Of a DNA stretch of 64,000 nucleotides, positions 42,301 to 53,390 are shown one piece after another. The notes beneath the pieces were generated by a model. That model saw only the letters and a list, made by a program, of their open reading frames with translations, did no database searches and had not been told where the DNA came from. This DNA comes from Anticarsia gemmatalis (taxonomy: Eukaryota; Arthropoda; Insecta; Lepidoptera; Erebidae): positions 2,418,001-2,482,000 of the forward strand of contig NC_134764.1 in assembly GCF_050436995.1 (NCBI RefSeq), in the 5' to 3' direction. The first letter of the stretch is position 1; each line of letters begins with the position of its first letter. Both the position numbers and the translations under genes were made by a program.

Positions 42301-44492
42301 ATGAAAAGAAGCAGTAAACCGCTGGAATATAAACAAACGACCAGTGAGGGAGAAAGAAGCGAAGGAAGAAGGGGTATATGTGACAAAGACGTTAAAACGA
42401 TGGTGTTCTTTCATTCAGACTAGATAAAAATATAAAGAAGATTATGCAAAGTTTTATCTTGTCCCATCCTTGCATCAAAGCCCAGTCAGCTTGCAAGCAC
42501 AAGTGTATTCTGCGCCAAAACGTAAAAAGTTATTTCCCGTAAAATGTTAGATAATAATCATACTATGTTAAATTTTAAAAGTACAACAAAGATAACGGTA
42601 TTAACTATAATCAAGATATTTTAAAAGATGCACCAAAAAATATTAAAGAAGCGTTTTAGGGTTTATCTCGTTTGACATAATTAGCAACCGATAATATTTG
42701 CAAAGAACCTTATACTGCTTCATATTTCTGGAAACCACTTGCTTAAAGGTGCAATTAATCCCACTTCCTACTAACAGTTTAAATGCGAAAGTTTAAAGCG
42801 AAACTGAATAATTTCTACTCTTTCAGGTTTACACCTGATTTTGCAAATTATTCATTACACTAATAAACATATTTTGATGAAATTAGGCTAATTTTCCATC
42901 CATTTATCCTCTAAGTTATTTCATACTGGGATATTATTTTCACAAAAATGTTAAGTATTTATGTAGGAACTCCAATAGCTTTAGCACAGCTATAAAAAAA
43001 TCACTATGTATAACCGAAGATACTATAAGATTGGCACCGTTATCCTTACGAAAAACCTACTTCGTTTTACAAAATGACATCACTTTGTGAATGTTGTAGT
43101 ACATTATCTCACTTTAAAAGTTGTCTTGTGTATTGCGACTTTATTCAAAAGGAAATATTTTCGTAACTTTTCTTTTATTCATTGCAAGCAAATTGTGACC
43201 TGTTTTAATATGAATTAGGGAAAATCACTGAACGTTGAGAACCGCGCAATTTATATGACATCATGTCAATGTCATTGAACTTGTGCTACATTTTAGTTAT
43301 TTATTACGAAAATTGTGTTTTTCGATCTTGAAAAGTTTTTTGTTTCATAATAATTGTGAAAGTTAAGTACTTCATATAATTGTTATGGCGTCGGCTAAAC
43401 ATATTTTGAAACTTATAATATGTTTTAAAAGCGTATTATATTCACTATACTCATATTTATTATCACTGAACGCAACTTTAATAGTCCTATTGCAGTGTAC
43501 AATCATCTTTTCTTTCATGAGACATTAATTTTCAGCTTCGTTCAAGTATTCCGACAAAGTCATCGAAGTTTTGTAAAGGTTTCTAACAGTTTTTATTATA
43601 TTGTAATCTATATCTACTCATATATTTTCTTTTTATTATATGCTGCCAAAAAATAGATTTTATATAGGCTTTTACTGAAACCTATTCCTTCATTCGTTTT
43701 CAAATCTAGAGAATTCAAAAGATATGCAATATTTAAAGGTAAATCCCCGAAGACAAAGATAAATAAGATTTTAAATAACCACGTGTAGCCGCTATAAATT
43801 ATATTTCATTATTTGTTCAACTAAAACTGTTTGTGTAAGGAAGATTTGTGTTCCGTGTCCTGACACTGTTTGTACAAACATACAAAATATGAGAGGATTA
43901 GTGTCATTGAACTGACGTCTTGCACTTTCTTGAATTTTCCAAATTAGTTTTACGAATATTGTTAGGTTTAAACGCTTTTTAGTTAAGTGCCACACTATGT
44001 TGATATTCCTTATATTCTATTCTTCTATCCCATAAATATTGATTGCAAACTGAATTACGCGACTCCGCTCGTGATAATTAATTTTAGTTTTGACTAACTT
44101 AGCAGTTTCTTAATTGCGCCTTATGTAACGAAAATAAGGTTTTAAAAACGTTGCCGTATTGCTTTATTTAAACTTAAATAAAAATATTTTTAGCTCTAGT
44201 AAGGGGTAAAAACCAGCCATTAGCTTGACATAACTAAAATCAATGCAACAGCACATTAACTGAATTATCGTCGCAAATTAAATAAAAAATGCAGGAAGCC
44301 CATCATCCTCATTGTCAATGTCAATCGTTAGACTATTACAAATTGCTCTCATTATATCGACCACGCATTATCTTGTAATGTGAACCAATTTACTCATTAT
44401 TTAATTTCATCAGAACTATCAAGTTAAGGTATAAACACACGTCATAATATTTACTCTGACATAATAATAATATGTTTTTGTGTATGTGATTA

Positions 44493-44545
44493 TCATTGCA
44501 TCGAATTGTTGTGATTAGCACAATCACAGCAATTCGATGCAATGA
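44493..44545. repeat. Hairpin with 24 bp arms
   Basis: Left arm begins 'tcattgcatcgaattgttgt', right arm ends 'gcaattcgatgcaatga'; one mismatch, 5-base loop. Confidence 0.6.
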
Positions 44546-45724
44546 TTGATTGGGGTTTTTAATTTCTCTCTAATTGTTCCTTCAGCCAGTTTAGTGACGT
44601 GTTTGGCATATGACAATAGTCTCGCTTCTAATACTATGAAGTAAATGGTAATGAGTGTGTATTTATATCAATTATGACAGGGTTTGTAGGTCCCCACACC
44701 GACGATATTTACCACGGTGATTTAAACAAATACATACCTATATGTATAATTTTGTACAGGCGAAAGCATGTTGTCAAGTTATTTTTTATGAACAAAATAG
44801 AAAATATAAAAACTGTTTACTGACTACAGTTGAATTTTATATTTACACTTTAGTAAAGGCAATAGTTGTATGTTATTTTCATATAAATGGGAAGTATAAC
44901 CTTTAAAACAAGTAAACAATCATCATAATCGGTTTACCCAGTAAAAAGTAATGACGTTGCTTCATTACTTTTTTCTCAAACAAAAAAAGAGACCAATTCA
45001 GTAACTCCTCCTTTTTTAAGTCGGTTAACGGAAGTGCTTTTGAAAACGAAACATACTATTTTTTACACAATAGCGAATTTGTATTTGGCATAAAATCAGA
45101 AGGTTCGAGAACATATAACATAAACATCGTATCTATTTTCGTGGCATGAATTTTAAACTATTATTATTTAAATTGTACATAAGAGCTACAATGACCTAGG
45201 TTTGAATAAAATATACAAAAATAGATCTTGCCGACTGAAATTATAATAATGAATCAAGTTGCGTAACTAATATAGTTATTATTATGTAAAAAATATGTAC
45301 TTGGACTATGTACCTGGAGTACCTAACCAATATTTATTTATTTATTTAAACTTCTTATACAAATTTTTCGACCTAAAAACTACCAAATGGATGGATAAAA
45401 AGTCCCACTTAAATAGTTAATCTCTTACAATAATATGTAAATTCAGTTACATGAACATACATAGTTATATATAATAGAAATTCTGTCTGTCACGAGAATG
45501 AAATCTGAAAAAATCACAGATGTCTATTATCATAACGAAATAAAAAACTCTAATAATGCATTTAATCCACAAACCAAACCACGGTAAAATTCAAGCTAAA
45601 TTTATCGACAAATGAACAACAATCACATGCAATCATACGAACCAGGGATAGTAAACTTTTACACAAATTTTACAACTACATTATATCAATAGAATTAATA
45701 AATTATTGTCCAAAACTTCTTTAC

Positions 45725-45905
45725 TTTAGCTGAACTTTGGAAGAAGTCGTGGATTCGATTCCCACAAGGAACAAATATTTGTGCGATCCACATAAAGTTG
45801 ATTCGGGTCTGGTTGTATTTTGTGCCCGTTGTTAACATGTTTTTTAAAGGTTCCCGCGACACAACAGCAATACTTAGTGCAGGAGTAGTCTCTAAAATAT
45901 AAGAA
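45725..45905 (+). repeat. tRNA-derived SINE family S3, copy 4
   Basis: B box-like 'gtggattcgattcccacaag', then 'aatatttgtgcgatccacat' and 'ttcccgcgacacaacagcaa'. The head is degraded. Confidence 0.65.
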
Positions 45906-46802
45906 ATTGGTGTAAAATTTACTTTATTTTTATGAAATTACGCACACGGTTAGATTATAACCTACATTTAACACAAGACATTTTCAAAACTCTGGGAATC
46001 TTTTCACATGAACGAAGACGGGGCAAAAAGTTAAAGCTGAAGCTAACTACATTCTTTCTGACTTTGTTATTACAAAATTAAAATTAACCATGGAATAATT
46101 GACACGTGATTCGAAAAACACGTCTTTTTAAATTAAAATTAGAAACTTTATTCAAATCTTTATCAATTGGTTAGTCACTGTGTTCTAAAAACATAAGATT
46201 TCTTGAAAAAAACACAGAAACCAAATGATTTTACAAAAAAATTCTGGAATGTTCGCAAAATGCTTAACATAGTAGTCAAAAAATGAACGAAAAATTGCAT
46301 TAAAACATGAGAAAAAAAACACATGAATTATTTTTAGAAACTTTTGCGAATATATCTCACGTGTCAGATACGTGTTGTTCTGTAAATTATTTAAATAGTT
46401 AGCTAGTCGTATTACGCAGCTTCTCTCGCTATTTTTGATGTATTTTTTTGGTGTTTGTTATTAGACAGTCCTTACAGGCTTTTCAATATCCTGATTTTAT
46501 TTTGAAACACTGTTATTATAAAGTCAACGGCTTTTATAGACTTTGCGAGTGTAATTTCCTTTTTTTAACCTGGACAATCTTTTACAAAAAAAAAATCATC
46601 TAAACTCATTCAGTAGTTTTAGTGTAAAATCTTACGTACTTACCAAATATCATACATATTTATTTTCGCATACAAAACATCAGTAAGTACCAGGTTCACG
46701 AAAGTACCAGGCAAACATAAAATGAAAGAATTCAACAAAAAGTGAAATGAAGGAAATCGTGCCTAGCGTTCAAACCTCTGTTCCAATCAATTACGGATTC
46801 CA

Positions 46803-46808
46803 TATAAA
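46803..46808 (+). promoter_or_regulatory. Possible TATA box of the OBP gene
   Basis: TATAAA 52 bp upstream of the OBP start codon, which would put transcription start about 25 bp before the ATG. Weak evidence from one motif. Confidence 0.3.
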
Positions 46809-46859
46809 CCTCACGGTCATATCTGATGGCACAGTAAATACCTTGTGATTGTATTGAAA

Positions 46860-48055
46860 ATGACTAAAATAATTTTCGCACTAATATGCACGGTTATCTT
46901 CGCGTTGACAATGTCGGCTAACACGCGAATGGACAATATGAGCAATAACCGCGGGTCTATGGGGTCTATGGGGTCCACGACGACGGCGATGGACCAGGAT
47001 AGCAGCAGTAATGAGAGCAAGGAATTGGATATGGAAATGATTATGAACGATTGCAATGAGACCTTCCGGATTGAAATGGGTGAGTAAGTTAAACCTCTTC
47101 TTTTTGTTTTTTAAACCTGCATTAGAGCCTCGATCGGTATTACTAGGGAATCTAATGATACATCCAATATGTTAATTAATGGCAAAAATCCTTAATAGCA
47201 TTTACATTAGCGTTATACTTTCAATATTTTTTTAAATTCCAGCTTACTTAGAATCGCTGAACGAGAGTGGCAGTTTCCTTGACGAAACAGACAAGACGCC
47301 TAAGGTACGCTACTCAGGAATTTTACACATAAAAGTCTATATTTTATCCAGGAGGACTTTAAGCCCGCCTGCTCACAATTTTGTAACAATATTGCCATAT
47401 ATTTAGTGCTGTGTATTTGACAGCCTCTTTGGGGTATCGGTCCCGAAAGAAGTCCTGATTCCAGCAGTGGGACAATAATAGCTTAAAATTGCATCATATT
47501 CTTGCAGTGTTTCATCCGCTGCATGTTGGAGAATATGGGCGTGGTATCCGTAGATGACCACATGTTCAACCCTGCCCGGGCAGCTGTGTTGTTCGCAGGG
47601 AAACGTAACGGCAAGCTCATGGAAGACATCGGAGATATGACCGCTCTTTGCGCTGATAGGAGTAAGTTATTTTACTCTAGTACATGATCTCTAGTTGCAA
47701 ATACAACGATCGTGATGAATAGAACTGGCCATTTTCAATATTATATTAAGTATCGAAAGTTTGACAATTAAATGTACCTCAATAATAGGTGCCAAAGCGT
47801 TCGCTAGAGGCGCTGAACAGATTTTCATACATTTTTTCGTAGAAAATCGGGCTATTGATAGATACCTACCTATCACAAGTTTTTATTTAACTATATTTAA
47901 CCTATTTTGTTAGTAATTGCTGTCCCATGGTTTTAGAAAGCGAAGTAACAATAAAACTTTTATTTTCAGAGGAGACGTGTCCATGTGAAAGAGCTTACAA
48001 TTTCATGAGATGTCTAATGTCAATGGAGATAGAGAAATATGAAAGCAGTAATTAA
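46860..48055 (+). CDS. Odorant-binding protein (PBP/GOBP family)
   Basis: Small secreted carrier of hydrophobic ligands; in insects typically in sensillum lymph, sometimes in other fluids. Exons: 46860-47079, 47243-47304, 47508-47661, 47970-48055; 522 nt, 173 residues. Signal peptide MTKIIFALICTVIFALTMSA. The classic six cysteines are at 65, 95, 99, 142, 151 and 160, with C2-x3-C3 and C5-x8-C6 spacing, which defines the family. An extra cysteine at 149 makes a C-P-C. Unusual is a Met/Ser/Gly/Thr-rich, probably disordered segment of about 40 residues between the signal peptide and C1. A GTG codon in frame at 46845 is not the start. PolyA signal AATAAA at 48144-48149. The nearest + strand neighbours are the Gr genes, 10 kb away. 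Confidence 0.88.
47745..47880 (-). repeat. Repeat F, partial copy in OBP intron
   Basis: Reverse orientation with 'attaagtatcgaaagtttga', 'cgctagaggcgctgaacaga'. Last intron of the OBP gene. Confidence 0.55.
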
Positions 48056-48632
48056 ATTATTTGAACAAATGATTTTGTTATACCACCCGCTACCTGAAGA
48101 AAGAGTTCAAGAATTTTAATTGTTTTGTTTATCGTCGTGTAGTAATAAATTATTAATTTGCTGAAATCAGCAATGTCATTAGGCAGTTTTATTTATTCTT
48201 GCGGCAAATTGATTAATATAATCATAATTAATTAACCGTTTTCAAAAAAGGAGAAAGATCTCAATTCATCTGTTTTTTTTTGGTTTCTAACTCAACTTTT
48301 TGTTTGGTGGACCGATTTCAATGTTTCTTTGTTTCCTAAAAAATGGTCATTTTATTAACATTGATGATAGTCATGATTGTTTGAAATGTTGTTTTGCTTT
48401 GAAGTCGGTTTTTATTTCTCAAGAGATGACATAGATAGAAGAGGACGATGAGTAGTTATGTATTCAAACAATTAACGACTCTTATTCAATTTAGTAAATG
48501 AATAAAACATTTAAACAAAACTTAATTTTGAAACATTTTTATTTATACTTTGGTGACAACGCTCGGTGCGGTTAATGGTATTTAGCAAATACAAAATAAT
48601 GTTGCAGGTGGCCAGGATTAGAAGAACATTGG

Positions 48633-51600
48633 TTAGTTGCAACTTTTATTTTTAACATAGCATTTGTACATTTTGTTAATTTTCTTAATGTCTCCTTGGC
48701 TCAGACCGGTTCTTTGGCCTAATTTTCCTCTCACCGGGTACTAAATGAGAAAACAAAGCATTTTAGGAAGGTGCCTGGGTCAATATTCTTCGGCTGGCCA
48801 TATTTGACCCAGGTACCTTATAATGAGTCCGTACAACATGGATAATTATAGAAGCGTAAAAAATGACTTTATTATATGATTCTTGGGCGGCATCAATATA
48901 TGTTGTTACTTCCAGCTAGTATCGTTAAATATTATGATAGAGTATAGAGAAGAAAAGATCTCACTTACTTATTTTACTGAAAAAACTATACACTTTGAAG
49001 CGATAGTAAAATCATTTTTAATTTTTAAACGAATTTGTTGTTTTTACCATAAAAGATAGTTTCACCTCTAAAAAATATATTCCATTTACCAGTATTTCAA
49101 TTCTTAAAAGCTTTTTTAATGATTTACCTTATGATTTTATTATAGTACAGGTATTTCCTCACCTTAGGTACGATAGTTCTTTTCCCGTTTCTGGAAAAAT
49201 CGTAGGCGCCGTATTGCATGACGCTATTGTAGTCGTATGGTCCATAGAGTGGGATTTCAAAGATTTTGAAATCAATGCATGCTTCTAAAACATAATATAT
49301 TTAATACCATTTTATATACACAACACACATAATAGCAAAAGCAGTTTAATTTTATGAGATAACTAAACATTGAAACAATATGTTTATAAAGGTCAGATTT
49401 TTCAGGAGGCATGAAAACCAGGCTGAATTTTCGATATATGAGCATGACTTTGTTACTTCTATGTAACAAAGTCGTTGTAACAAAGATATCTTATTTCAAT
49501 CACTAGTCTCTTGGTAATTTTTAGGCATTTTCCTTTGACACAAATATTAGTCACTTAAGTTTTTATCTTACCTGGCTCAATGTTCTCATAATGAATAGTT
49601 ACGAAATCGTCCCTGTCTTTCCTCGACACTTCATGTACGAACCCGATAGTATGCATCATCTCATGTATGATAGTACCTTTAATTGCGAAGCACTCTGTGC
49701 CCAAGTTAAGCAAAGAACCACCATCTAAAATAAATTTATCTGTCAGCTATTTTTCTTACTTACTAACGTCGTGTAAACTCTGTCTGGTTAAAAATTTTCA
49801 CTCATATATAGTATTAAAATTGACAATTGATTGAAAGTGACAAAACGCTGTATAACTTATCAGAGCTTACAGGAATTTTATTAGCAAGACAATATTTTGT
49901 CAATAAGTGCAAAGAGTGAAACTTAACATAGATACGGAGAATTGTTAGTTATATTTATTATATTTGTCTCTATATCATACAGAGTATCATATCAATCATA
50001 TCGGTGATATCTTGCAAAAAGATCAGCAGCGTAGTACCTACTCGTTACTGACTGTATGGCAAGATGAATGGATGTGAATAAAGCATGATAAGCTTATAAG
50101 GATCGTACCAAGTGGCGTTCTTTGGGCTCTAAATATGAAAAAAGCGTGATTTTTGTATATGCATGTATGTATATATGTATGTGTGTATATATGTATGTAT
50201 GTATGAATGAATTATAATCTTGCCTTCGACACCAACATCAGAACTACAACCAGGATTGTTCTCAATCTTTAAGTAATACTTTTGTCCGTCGTAAGGTTTA
50301 AACCGAATACAAGTCTTCTTGTGATACAAGCGCATGACCTCTTCTATTGTATCCAACTGTTCTTGACCTGAAGAAAAAAAAATGCTTAAAAATCATTGCA
50401 GGTATAAAAATCATGAACAACTTAAAATTTACCTCGTATTATATTGAGTCTGTGAGTGAGATAACTTAGAACTTTCATGCTACATGTTTATTTTACAGAA
50501 TGTATTAATATTCGGATAACAGACTTTCTTTTTCTAAAACTACATTCAACATTTTTTGATAAATGTTTACATGACTGCCTCTGTGGCGCGGTCGGTAGTG
50601 TTTGCGACCGCCGTGCGAGAAGTCTAGGGTTCGAATCCTGGGTCGGGCCAAAAAGTCTTTTCTGTTACGGATTTCTTAAAAATTGCCCCGAACCTGCCTC
50701 GGAGAGCACGTAAAGCCGTCGGTCCTGCTCACTGGTCGTGTCAGTTATCCGTCCCACCGGCTTATGAGAGAAAGGGAATAGAGAGTGTACCTGTGTATTG
50801 TGCACACGCTTGGACACTATAAACCAAGTTCTGCACCTTTGGCCAGTTTCAACGAAACTGACCGCCGGCTACAAGGACAATATTATGTTTCTCTTACTAA
50901 AATTCCCATTTATAATGTATGGAATGCGTCCCTCTGGCCAAGGCGTAACTTTTTCATCATCATCGTCTGGAGCAGTGGAGGCAGTTAAGCATGATTCATA
51001 TGATTCTGATGAAGATGCCGTCGAACCATCTAAAACAATATTTCATACTCTTTTTATAAGTGCGAAATCACGTCTGTTACGTTAAAGCAACCATATTTAA
51101 TTATATTTAGCGTTAAATAGAAGTTTTGTTTAGCAAACAAAGTGAAAAAACGGTCTTTAAGAGACTAAAATGAATTAAGAAAGGGCTTGGATTAATGTTA
51201 TAAGCATACGATCAGCAGCCACATTGAACTATTGAACTTTACGCCATATTCTGAAACATACATGCATATTGACCCTTCAGGATATGAATTGAGATTATTT
51301 TAATTTGTTAACAACGTAGCTGGTTTTCTTCAAGGGCATATTAAAACAAAATTACCAAAAGTATAGAAGCTTTGAAAATATATATTCAGAGACTTTTTTG
51401 TTTGTGATTGAGCATTCGGATAAGATTGATTGACAAGACTAAATGAGGATCTCAGTGAGAGATTGCAGACACTACATAGAAATATAATAGCTTATACTCA
51501 ATTTTACTTAATTTAAAATAAATCCTTGTTTTACTTACCCGGTTCTATGCTCGATGCTTCATAAGTATCATATTCTTTATCCGACATGTCAATTATGTCT

Positions 51601-51686
51601 TTTTGAGAATATATTTTATCTTCTATACGAAATGCTTGTAACGCATTGATACTAATAATTAAAACAAAACTGCAAAGTAAAAACAT
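48633..51686 (-). CDS. Astacin-family zinc metalloprotease A
   Basis: Secreted metalloendopeptidase (M12A). Exons in gene order: 51539-51686, 50898-51029, 50224-50367, 49572-49724, 49163-49284, 48633-48740; 807 nt, 268 residues. Signal peptide MFLLCSFVLIISINALQA. The catalytic domain starts at WPEGRIPYIINGNF. Zinc motif HEMMHTIGFVHE (His162, Glu163, His166, His172) is complete; the Met-turn is SVMQY (Met215, Tyr217) with Gln where SxMHY is usual. Cysteines fit the two astacin disulfides. The propeptide lacks the (F/Y)xGD aspartate switch seen in protease B and instead has SCLTAST with a cysteine. The exon 3 donor is GC rather than GT (GAAG|GCAAG), inferred from alignment to protease B. PolyA signal about 90 bp past the stop (48538-48543). 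Confidence 0.85.
48771..48821. repeat. Short hairpin in protease A intron
   Basis: 'ggtgcctgggtcaatat' pairs with 'atatttgacccaggtacc', about 17 bp stem with small mismatches. Confidence 0.5.
50155..50210. repeat. (TATG)n microsatellite
   Basis: Imperfect tatg/tgta repeats directly after the GC donor of exon 3 of protease A, in its intron. Confidence 0.6.
50573..50880 (+). repeat. SINE family S2, copy 3
   Basis: Head 'tgcctctgtggcgcggtcgg', B box 'agggttcgaatcctgggtcg', body 'gagagcacgtaaagccgtcg'. Inserted about 20 bp from the donor of exon 2 of protease A, antisense to the gene. Confidence 0.8.
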
Positions 51687-51810
51687 TGCGTTTACAAAAA
51701 AACTGCGATTAAATAATATGATTTAGATTAATTTATTTCAGTGCACTAATTAGAAACGGAAAGACTGAAAATTCAGTGTTCTAAATTTGTCATTTACTTT
51801 CTAGTAGTTG

Positions 51811-51818
51811 CTTATATA
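51811..51818 (-). promoter_or_regulatory. Possible TATA box of protease A
   Basis: TATATAAG on the - strand about 125 bp upstream of the start codon. A single-motif call. Confidence 0.35.
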
Positions 51819-52044
51819 CTTCCAGTATCAATTAATCGCGACAATTCATCAAATTTTATGTGTTCTATGCATTATTATAGTTCGATTACGAGTGCATTGC
51901 ACTTGATTATTTTTATTGTCGGCCACTTGGCAATGAAACACCAATACTACTATTATTGTGGTAGGGAATCGGATCGTTTGTGTGCAAGTCTGCTAGCACT
52001 ATGTGAACTGTGTAAGATACATCACTGTGAAATTATTTTATTAT

Positions 52045-52265
52045 TATGAGCCTTTATCGTCCCATTGTTGGACAAAGGCTTCTCCTATAGCTCCCCACTG
52101 CAAACGATATCCGGCGGTCGTGTTTGTGACCCCGTCTACAAGCCTTACACCCAGTATGCCGCACTCCATGGCTCGTTGGCAAACCTTGAGCCTGGACCTC
52201 TGAACGGATGTTAAAGACCAAGTCTGTGCGCCGTAGGTGAAAACATAAATTCATAAGGCTTAGAT
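52045..52265 (-). repeat. LINE 3'-end fragment
   Basis: The reverse complement ends in 'aagcctttgtccaacaatgg', a type of tail common on lepidopteran non-LTR elements. No complete domain. Between the two protease genes. Confidence 0.45.
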
Positions 52266-53095
52266 ATAATAGCAACACTTCTCCAAAATTTAGCAGTCCC
52301 GCGGCGATCAATCGTCCATAAAGAACACACTACAGTTGAGATGGTTTTGACAGCATTATGTTTGATCCAGGTGCAATTTGTAGAGATCTGGAAAAGAGAG
52401 GCCTTCAGGAGACGTCCTTCTTTGATCGGACGCGAGAATTTTCGAAAAACAAGGCACTACTTCATCAGGGATAAACAATAACTATAAACCTTTTCATGTC
52501 ATTATCTGATGTAGCACCAGCATCGTTGACGTTTTGACGCAGGTATATTATGGTTCTGATCTCACTTCTGAATTTCGTTTTATATGCTGTTTCTCAAGTT
52601 TACGATTTCTTATATCTAAGAAACAGAAATATAGCTTCCTGTCTTATTAATATAAATAATAACTAACCTAAAAACACGCTTCTGGGAACAGGTAGCAATT
52701 TTAATAATTTAGACTTCACTGAAACGGATTTCATTCTTAAAGTTATATTAATTATTGAAAACTAATATTCTTATCTAACAATACGGTTTCCAACGACTAA
52801 TTTCTTATAAAGTTGCTTTGTAAACGCTAGATAATAACACGTTGGTATTTTTAACAAAACGCTTTTGAGGTCATAAATCTATAATTTAAACCCTATTCCG
52901 GTTATTTCTTTTAAATTTTAATAACCTTATTTAATAGGTAGATACAGGAAGGGATTATATGCTGCAAGCAGTGTAAGTCATATATTATATTTTAATTTTT
53001 AAGTTCTCAACAATTTGTACAATATGTTAACACTATTTCAAACATCTCTGTATGAGACTTTTCAATTAACACAGGAATCACATTATCACTTAGTT

Positions 53096-53273
53096 CAGTT
53101 TCTCGATTCGCTACCACCATCGACTACCGACATCGGCTAGCTATCGAGTATTTTTTCACGAAAATCTGTTCAGCGCCTCTAGCGGGCTTTGTAGGTACTA
53201 TTTAGGCAGAACATTTTATATGTTACAATCTCGATACTCGAAAGTATCGACTGTACAGATCGGCTACAGGAAA
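53096..53273 (+). repeat. Repeat F, near-complete copy
   Basis: 'cagtttctcgattcgctacc', 'ttcagcgcctctagcgggct', right end 'tatcgactgtacagat'. Just downstream of protease B. Confidence 0.65.
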
Positions 53274-53390
53274 TAAAAAACAGAAATTAAGTAACACGAA
53301 GTTTTATTTGGTACTTAGAGACTAGCATAAAACTTATATCTATCAGATCTTTGATAAGTTAATGATAAATAGATAGGAGATGTTGACTTG

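Larger units (their letters stand above)
42310..46800. other. Gene-poor AT-rich region
   Basis: About 4.5 kb with no ORF that looks coding and no exon of the neighbouring families found on either strand. Seen in it: a 24 bp imperfect hairpin (44493-44545) and an S3 SINE (45725-45905). Distant regulatory DNA cannot be excluded. Confidence 0.5.
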
